Origin: an uncultured Oxalicibacterium sp.
GTDB taxonomy: Bacteria > Pseudomonadota > Gammaproteobacteria > Burkholderiales > Burkholderiaceae_D
DNA: 37,574 bases
NCBI RefSeq assembly: GCF_913776015.1
Contig: NZ_CAJYMD010000020.1
Location: 1 to 37,574 of the forward strand
Direction of reading: 5' to 3'
Every line of letters begins with the position of its first letter. Position 1 is the first letter of the stretch. This document shows, piece by piece, positions 26,301 through 35,300 of the stretch. A program made the translations under genes and the position numbers. The notes beneath the pieces were generated by a model. The model worked only from the letters and a program-made list of their open reading frames with translations. It was not told the DNA's origin and ran no database searches.

Positions 26301-29300
26301 ACTCGTTGAACGTTGGATTGTTACTCATCACCGAATGGCTGATCATGGCCACGCGTTCGCCTTCGGCTGCCGTATCGCTGGCAGCACGCACATACACCTT
26401 CTGCGTACGTGCCCACTCTTCCGCGCCGGAACCAGCACTCGGGTCAAAGGTCAGCACCAGAGATTGGTAGTAATGTACGCCATCGATCGATACTTCGATG
26501 CTCTTGCCACCGAGTGCCGTATCCTTGGTCGTTGCCTGTGTCGCCGATACCGTTACATAGGCTTTTTCCGTACCGCTTGGCGGTACGTTCATCGCTACTT
26601 CGTACCAGCTGACATTGCTGCCATCTGTCGCATCTTCGGTCAGCAGCATTTCGCCAGCAGTCTGCTGACGAATTGCGATGGCACCTGCCACGGCATTGGC
26701 CACATTGAGTTTGACACCTTCAACATAAATACCGTTGTAGGCAGGGTCGGTACTGCTGGCTGCGTGATTGATGAAGCCGCTCGTACCTTCCACACTGGAT
26801 GCCACGATGGTTTTCGTTACATCGCCACCGACACTAAAGGTGTCGTTGCCAAGACCGCCGATGATAGTGGTACTGACGGATGCAGGCGTGCCGAGGATGA
26901 AGAAGTGGTCATCCCCTTCCATGCCGTCGATTTCCAGGCGTTCGATGCCGGTGAAGTCGATATTCAGGCCGGCACCTTGCACACCCGTTTCGGTAATGAC
27001 GAAGTTGTCGTTCTTCTCGGTACCGATCACGACCACGGTATCCACACCCGAGCCACCGTCGATGCTGACCGGGGCGTTGATGTTGTATTCGACATGATCG
27101 TCGCCGGCACCGCCGTGCACTTCGGTTTCGTTGACCGAGATACCGTTGGTATCAGCCAGCGCAAAGGCACGTACGATGAACTCGTCGTTACCATCTTCAC
27201 CGAACAATTTCAACGGCGCCTTGTTGCTGTACACCACGAAGCTGTCGTTACCGTCACCACCGAACGCGGTCGTCGCATAGCTGATGCCGCGCGTCAGATA
27301 ACCAAGCGTTGTCTGCACTGTCTCGACTTCGTCACCTGCGGCGACATACGGCGCAACACGATCCGCACCGAACACCTGACCGAACTGGAAGCGATCCTTG
27401 CCGCTGCCGCCATCCAGTGTCGTGATGGTCGAGTTGTCATCCACGTAGAACGCATCGTCACCATCCAGGCCATTGACCAGCAAACGACCATTAACGGTTT
27501 CGTTGTAATTGATGCGTTCGACCTTGTTGGTATAGCGCGGTTCAGCGTCACCCGTCAGGCCCGTTGTATCCAGCGATGCGACAAAATAACGACGTAGCAG
27601 GAAGGTGTCGTCGTTGTCGGTACCATTGATCGTCAATTGATCTGCACCGTCGTTCGGCAAGCCCGAATCGTTGATGCTGACGATGTAATCCGAACCGCCA
27701 CGCATATTGACGATGTATTGGTCGGTACCGCCGCCACCGTCCATGCGAATCTGGTCACGTGTGCCATTGTGCGATGTTGTCATCGCCGCCAGATGGTTGA
27801 TCAGCAAGGTATCTTCGCCGGCACCGCCGTTGATGAAGGTATTGGCCATCAGCGCCAGATCGTGCGCTGCATTGAAGCCTGCCGTTGCATGCTCGGGATT
27901 CAGAGCAATCGTATCGTTACCGCCGTCGCCATTGAGCATGAAGCTCACGGCCTTGACCGAGCCCCAGACACGCATCACGTCATCGCCATCGCCGCCATGC
28001 AGATCGATCGTGGTCGCCGCTTCCAGCGAACCCCACAGTTCAATCAGATCGTCACCATCATCTGCCCGCACGGTGAGCGATGCCACCTTGGTTGTACCCG
28101 ACATGCGCAACGCATCATTGTCCGCACCGAGATCGAACGTCGTTGCCGCTGTATCGATGTTGCCCGTGATCGTGATGGTATCTGCGCCGGCACCGGTGCT
28201 CAAATCGAACTGAGCACCAGCGATGCTACCTGTTACATCGATACTATCCGCACCGCTACCGGTCGTGATGCTGACCGCACCAGTCATCGTGACGGCACTG
28301 GAAATCAACAAGCCATTTACGCCATCACCTGCTTGCAGCGTAAACGTCGTACCGGTAACAGGTGCAGTCAAACGGATGTCATCATGACCACTACCCGTGG
28401 TCAGGTTGACGGCACCCGTCATCGTGATTGCATCGGAAATCGCAATCGTGTTTTCACCATCGCCTGCATTGAGTGCAAAGCTGCCGCCACTGATGCTGCG
28501 CGTGATATCGATGTTGTCCTTACCACTGCCCGTCGTGATGCTGATTGCACCATTCGACATTGTCACCGTATTGGTAATGATGACTGTGTTATCGCCATTG
28601 CCGGCATCCAGCGTGAAGCTTGCACCATCTACGGCACCACTCAGACGAATGTCATCCGTGCCGCTGCCGGTCATCAGAGCAACTGCGCCAGCCACATCGA
28701 TCGCACCGGAAATGGCAATCGTATTGTCGCCATCGCCCGCGACCAGCGCGAAACTGCCGCCGCTGACGTCGTCGGTGATATCGATCTTGTCCTTACCACT
28801 GCCGGTCGTGATGCTGACGGCGCCCGTCGTCATCGCTACCGTGCTGGAAATCAGGATGGTGTTATCACCATTGCCGGCATCAAGCGTGAACGACAAGCCT
28901 TTGACAGGTGCAGTCAGGCTGATATTGTCCTTGCCGCTACCCGTCATGAAGCCAATCGCGCCAGTCATCTGCAGATCATTGGAAACCGCAATCACGTTAT
29001 CGCCATCGCCGGCATTCAGATCGAACGAAGTGCCGGTGAATTTGCCGGTGATACTGATATCGTCCGCACCGCTACCGCTCGTGATGGTTGCATCCGCGAC
29101 GTTGATCGCAGCCTGCAGCTTGATCACGTTGGTGCCATCACCAGCATTCAGCGTGAAACTGCCACCGTTCAGCGTTTTGGCAATCGTGATTTGATCGTTG
29201 CCCGAACCGGTATTGATGCTTGCCGATGTCGTCGCATCCAGATCGCCCAGCAATTCCACCGTATTGTTACCGTTGCCAGCATCCAGAACGAATACCGCCG

Positions 29301-32300
29301 TATTGATAACGCCCGTGCTGGTGACACGCAGAGTGTCATTACCTTCGCTACCCTTGATGGAAATCGAAGTCGTAGCATTGATGCTGCCCGAAATCTCGAT
29401 CAGGTCATCATCCTGTGCGCCGTCAATGCGTACGATAGGCGCAGTGATGCTGCCCGTGATCTTGATCGTATCGGCTTGCGATTCGCCGCGAATATCGACC
29501 AGCACATCCGATTTCAACTGACCGGCAATGGTGATGATCGCGCCATAGGAATCCTTGTTGGCTTGTCCTGCAGGGGCCGGATTGCCTTGCACGTCGCCCT
29601 GATAGTCCGCTTCGATCGTCAGTTCGCCTTTGGCAATCACTTTTGCCGTGGCCGCAACCGACACATCGTCGCCGGCCTTGATGTGCACGAAGCTGTTGGT
29701 GCTTTGAACCGTGACACCCGCTGCAATCGTGATGTCATCCACGTCACCCGTCGCATCGTCCAGCGCGATCAGCGTGATACTGTCTGCCGATTCGATATTG
29801 CGCGTGATATTCATCGGGCTGGCTGTCGTGATCGTGACAGCCCCACCGGCTTTGATCGCCGCACCGGCAGAGCCATCGAGCCTTGTCAGCTCCATCGCAC
29901 CCTTGTTTGAAATCCACGTACCACCCGTAGTCGACGTACCTTGCAGTACACCCACCTTGCTATTGAGTGATTTGGAAGAAGAACCGATGTTGTTCGTCGC
30001 GAACAGGCTGGCTTTACCCGATGTCAGGTTGCTGTTGCCATCGTTGCGGCCATTGAGGATGCTGCCTGGCGAAGCGATGAACGCCGTGTAGGCAACATTT
30101 CCAACCGCATTCACACCAGTGCCGATTTCATTGATATACAGATCGCCCAGTACCTGGATGATATTGGTATCGAACATGCTCGATGTGGTGAGTGTGCCGT
30201 CACCTGCCGCACCAGAGAAGCCGGCCTGGATATCCAGATCGTTACCGGAACGGCCAATGGCGCCATTTTCTGCAATCAGCGTGATACTGCGACCAAACAC
30301 GTCCGTACCCGGACGCGATTCGAGACCGCTACCATCGTTACCCGCATCTACGATCGAACCACGCGCCTTCAGGTACACATCCCCAGCAATCGACTTGATA
30401 CCATCCACATTCAGGTCACCCAGCGTTTCGTAGAGATAGATGCCGTTCTGTGCATCAGCCTTCAGCGTGCCTTGTGGCGTCAGATCGGTCTTGAGCGCAT
30501 TGCCTACCAGACCGATTGCATCGGAAGCCTTGAGCTCGATGCGGTTACCTGCAATCTTCGGCGTATCGCTGCCGGCAATGCCGTCGAGAATTGAACCCGA
30601 GCGTGCTTCCAGATTGACGATACCCGATGTCGAAGACACACCTGCAACGTACATATTGCCGCTTTTCTCGGCGATGTAGAGATTGCCGGAGGCACGAGCC
30701 GTCAAGGTGGCCGTACCCTGCAAGTCGATCAGGAAGGCTTTTGTGCTCGAACCGATTGCGCCCTTGCCTGCTTCGACGATCAGATCACCACCGATGACGT
30801 TGGCATTACCCACCACCGATGCATCATTGACGATGCCGAAACGGCTCTTGATGCGAATTTCCGCATTGCTGGTACTGGTCACGTTATCGATCTGCATCGC
30901 GTTCTGCATTTCGCCCGAACCCAGGTAGACCGTCGTGCCGGCCGAAACATTGACGCGGCCCGTTGCATCGACGTTGATGTCGTCGCGACGCTCGATCACG
31001 ATGGCCGTCAGCGCTGGACGCAAAGCAGCCGTATTCGATACTTTCGGCGTGAAGACAGCTTCCATGCTGCTTTCTGCCGTCAGGCTATTGCTACCGATCA
31101 GCGTGATCGTGCCTTCCGTCACACTGGCAATCGTGTAATAGCTGTCACGTGCCGAGACGTTGGCGGAATTACCCATGATCTGGAATTGCTGACCAGCCGT
31201 GAAGCCATCTGCCAACCAGTCGCCACCATCCGTGCGCACGATAGTCGGTACGCCGTTGACCATGGTGAAGTTAACCACCGACGACACGACATCGGAACGC
31301 GTCGGATTGAGCGCAATCGGCGTGATCGTGACGATCTTGCCGGTTTCGGTCGTCAGGTCGGCACTGGAAGTCAGCTTGATCGTGCTGGTCAGTACGCCAT
31401 TGACGGTGGTATCCGTGATGCTCTTGATCTGATACGACACGCCCTTGTCGGTTGCATTCGCGGTCGCACCCGAGATCTGGATGTGCATACCGACCTTGAG
31501 ATCGGTACTGTTCCAGCTCGTCCCAGTACGCGTAATGGTGCCATCTGCGTTGAAGTTGACCGTCACGTTGCTGACAGGATTACCGGCCAGATAGGTCACG
31601 TCGATACGATCGGCCATCGCGAAAGCGAGCTTCTCTTCTTCCGTCAATTGCAGCGGCTGCGGACGATTGACGAGATCGATCGTGATCGGTCCTGAATTGG
31701 CACCAACGGCGTGTGACGTCACGATCTTGACGTTATGGCCGATGATGTTCGCTTCTTCGATGTTGATCTGCGTATTGGCGACAGGCTTGAGCAAACCAGC
31801 ACTCATGGTGCTCATCAGTTCTTCCGCCGTCCAGATCTTGATACCAGCCGTGATGTTGTTGACTTCCTGCAAGCCGATACCAGAAGTGATATTCCAGCTG
31901 TAGTTGGCGTTGTAGCTATTGCCAGCAGAGCCGTAGCGCGCATGCAGTTCACGGTACTCGGCGGTTACCTTGTTTTCCAGCGTCGTGATTTGCGCGGCTG
32001 AATAACCTAGGGTATTGACGTAGTAATCGCGTTGGGCTGCCGTCAGTGTGACTTGGAAATCCGCATCGTAGACCGAAGGATCGGCTTGCTGGCCGCGATA
32101 CGACCAGTAGGTACGATAGTCCTGCTCCTTCGCGGTCTTGTAAGCAAGAATGGTTTCCGAAACCTTGGTATTGGCGCCGGTATCTGCCGTCAGTTGCAGA
32201 TCGCTCCATACGCCATCGATCAAGTCCTGCTTGGCACGTTCATCGACTTGCTGCGTATTGTTGGCATCGATCAGCGAACCATTGCTTACCGTGATTTCCA

Positions 32301-35300
32301 CAGTGCCATTGGTCGAACGCGATTCCACTTTTTCGATGCGCAAGTTATCTGCACCGTTGGCCGTGCCGGTATGGCGGCCTTCGGTCAGATAGATGTTTTG
32401 TGCCGCCAGAGCGATCACGCGATCTGCCTGGGTCGAACCGCTGTACAAGGTCAATGCATGACCGGCGATACCGATGCTGCCGTTGAGTGCATTGAGCGTG
32501 ATCGAACCGCCACGCTGCCCTGCCGCACCAACACGGCCTTCGGTCCAGGTTGCTGCCGTTGCCTTGGCCACGACAATCGAACCCTGTGCCGTCAGGCTGA
32601 TCTCACGACCCACGCCTGCAGTAATGCTCTTGACGGCCAGATCGCCGATGATTTCGTTGAGATATACCGCACCATTGGATGCCGTTGCCGTGATTGCCGG
32701 CAACGATTCGACTTTCTGCCACTTGCTGGTATCGGAATAATCCTGCGTCGACAAGTCAAGCTTGCCGGCTGCACCGATGTACGAATACACCTGTCCGGCC
32801 TCGCCACCGTTCGCATACCCATTGCCAACCAGAACACGATGGCCTTGTACGGTCAGGTTCGGATTGCTGGCCGTGTAATTGACAGTGTTGGAGTTGACGA
32901 GCTGCCACTTGCTGGCATCGCCATAGTTCTGCGTGCTCAGATTCAGCGAGGTATCGGCACCGATATATTTGTACACCTTGCCTGCGACACCGCCTGCGCT
33001 GTAGCCTGCCGCCAGCTTTACTTGTACGCCGTTGGCGATCTGTGTCTTGTTGCTGCTGGTGGTGAAATCGTAGGTCGGCGTTGCCGACAGATCGGTATTC
33101 AGCCCTTGAATCGGCGTATCGGCACCGCTCAGTGATTTCGTACCGATGCCATTGGTCGCCGTCAGATTGATGATTTGACCGCCGACATACGCGCTGTCGG
33201 TCAGGTGATCGATGCGATTACCGGCGATCAGCGTCGTCGTTCCCGATGCATTCGAGATCGCGCCGTTAAGCAGGATCGAGCCACCAGATTTGACCGTCAC
33301 GTCGCTGGCACCATTGCCAATGAAGTTGATCGCAATATCATGATCGGCGCGAATGGAGAAGGTATGAATCTCCATCGACTTCTGCTCTTCCACAAAAGTC
33401 GTCCAGCGCGTGCGCTTGCCGTACCAGGTACTGGTCGTGTGCTGGTTGGTTTCGTAGTTTTTAGTGGATGTAACGACCTTGTTGTAGTCGTAATCGAACA
33501 CCGAGGTATCGCTGGTGTCAGTGTAGTAATAGGCTGCGCCACCCATGAGTTTGGGTTGCGTCATGGCTTCTTGCGTATCCCACGAAATTCGCGCGGGATC
33601 GGCCGCCAGCCAATCGATGCCCAACCAATCGCTTCTACCTACCGTCGCCATCTTGCGCACGGCCACTTCCTGGCCGATCGACCAGCCATAACGCTGCCCT
33701 TGCGCCAAATTGTAGTTGGACAGATTGTTGACAACCGTCGACACCGCACCCGTACTGCGTCCTTCGTCGACCGTAACGGTGACCTTGTCGCCCGCTTTTT
33801 CGTACAAAGTGACAGTGAAGTCCTGAATCTTCGTGCTGCCGCTGTAGACCGCTTTGGAACGATCAACGATCAGCAATTTACCCGTGCCACGTGCCGAGGT
33901 ATCAATGCGCTGGATCACCAGATCGTAGGTGGTCTGGTTATCGATCGTGACGTTGGCATAACCACCCAGCAGACGAATTTCGCCTTTTCCGGTGTTGGTG
34001 ATACGCGCATCAAGCTCGATATACCCACCACTGACGCGTACTTCCTGCACTTGAATGCGCTTGTTGGCGACATCCCAGTAAACCGAGAAGTCCGAATTCG
34101 ACGCCGTATTCAGATAGACCAGGCCCGTCGCCGATGCCGAGATATTCTGAATCTCGGTGCGCGTCGACGCGCCAATGGTCAATGTGTAATTGTCTTTGCC
34201 GCTCTGAATGACGCCATTGACGTTCAGATATTGCGCCGTGATGTGGATGCGATCTGCATACAGATTCACGCCCGGCATCGATGAGGTCGAGTAGACCGGA
34301 GCGCCATCCTTGTATCCGACTACCGTGCCGGTAGACGCCGCAGCATACGCCTGGGTGTTGGCCAAGCCCATGGTGGTGGCATCGACTACCCCTTTCTGAC
34401 CCAGCGGAGCCGATGCCAGCACGCGATCGGTAATCGTTTTCCATGCCGAATAGGCTTCACCACCGACCGAGTACGCCGTAACGCCATCGATGTAGACATT
34501 GCCGCCGGCAACAATCGCCATGTTTTTCGCACGGACCTGCGCATTGATCTGGATATCACCGTTACTGTTTTCAATCACCAGCGACAGGTTGCCGCCGAGA
34601 TTGGTAATGGTCCCCAGTACCGTGATGCCAGGCGACGAGTACGGTTCTTGATCGGCCGTCAACTGCACCGAATTCGGATTGAAGGTGTTACGCACGACGA
34701 TCGTTGGCACCGAACCGGTCGAGGTCTGCGTGATGGATGCAAAGGTTGCTGTCGTGGACGCACCGTTGCTGGTGGCGCTATTGAGTTCGTTGATCTTGCT
34801 GTTGCTGCTGGCACTTACGCCATTGAGGAACAAACCGCCATTGCTCTCCGGGATCGTGATACCCATGATCTTGATGAAAGCCGGCGTATTGTTCGTGATA
34901 ACCACCGACGCATCGCCCGGCGCATCCATCGTGCCCGAGCCTTTGAGGATGTCGGCACGAATATCGATCACACCAGCTTGTGCCCAGATCGGATCGATGT
35001 ATATAGTCGGCACTGACTTTTGCAGCAAGTTGCCACGGTCATCCGTCAGACCTTCCGCAGCCAAAGCCGCTTTGATACGAGCAATTTCACTGGTGTAGAA
35101 GGAAATCAGCGTGGTGTTGCCCGAATCCCTGTAGGCATTGAGTTGCGACTGTGCGTTCTGCAGCTCCTTCGCCAGGCCGGTCAGTAACGCTTCATTGACA
35201 ATACGGTACGTGATGCCATTGCCCGAAGACACACCGACGATGCCGTAGTTGGTCGATGCCGATTGGGACCAGTTCAATGTCAGCGACTGCGTACGTGCAA

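Noticed and set aside
27637-29910. 757-aa plus-strand open frame opposite the giant gene
   Set aside because: Antisense to the TGSG repeats, with biased composition (Arg/Ile/Ala/Thr) and no homology that I recognise. A shadow frame.
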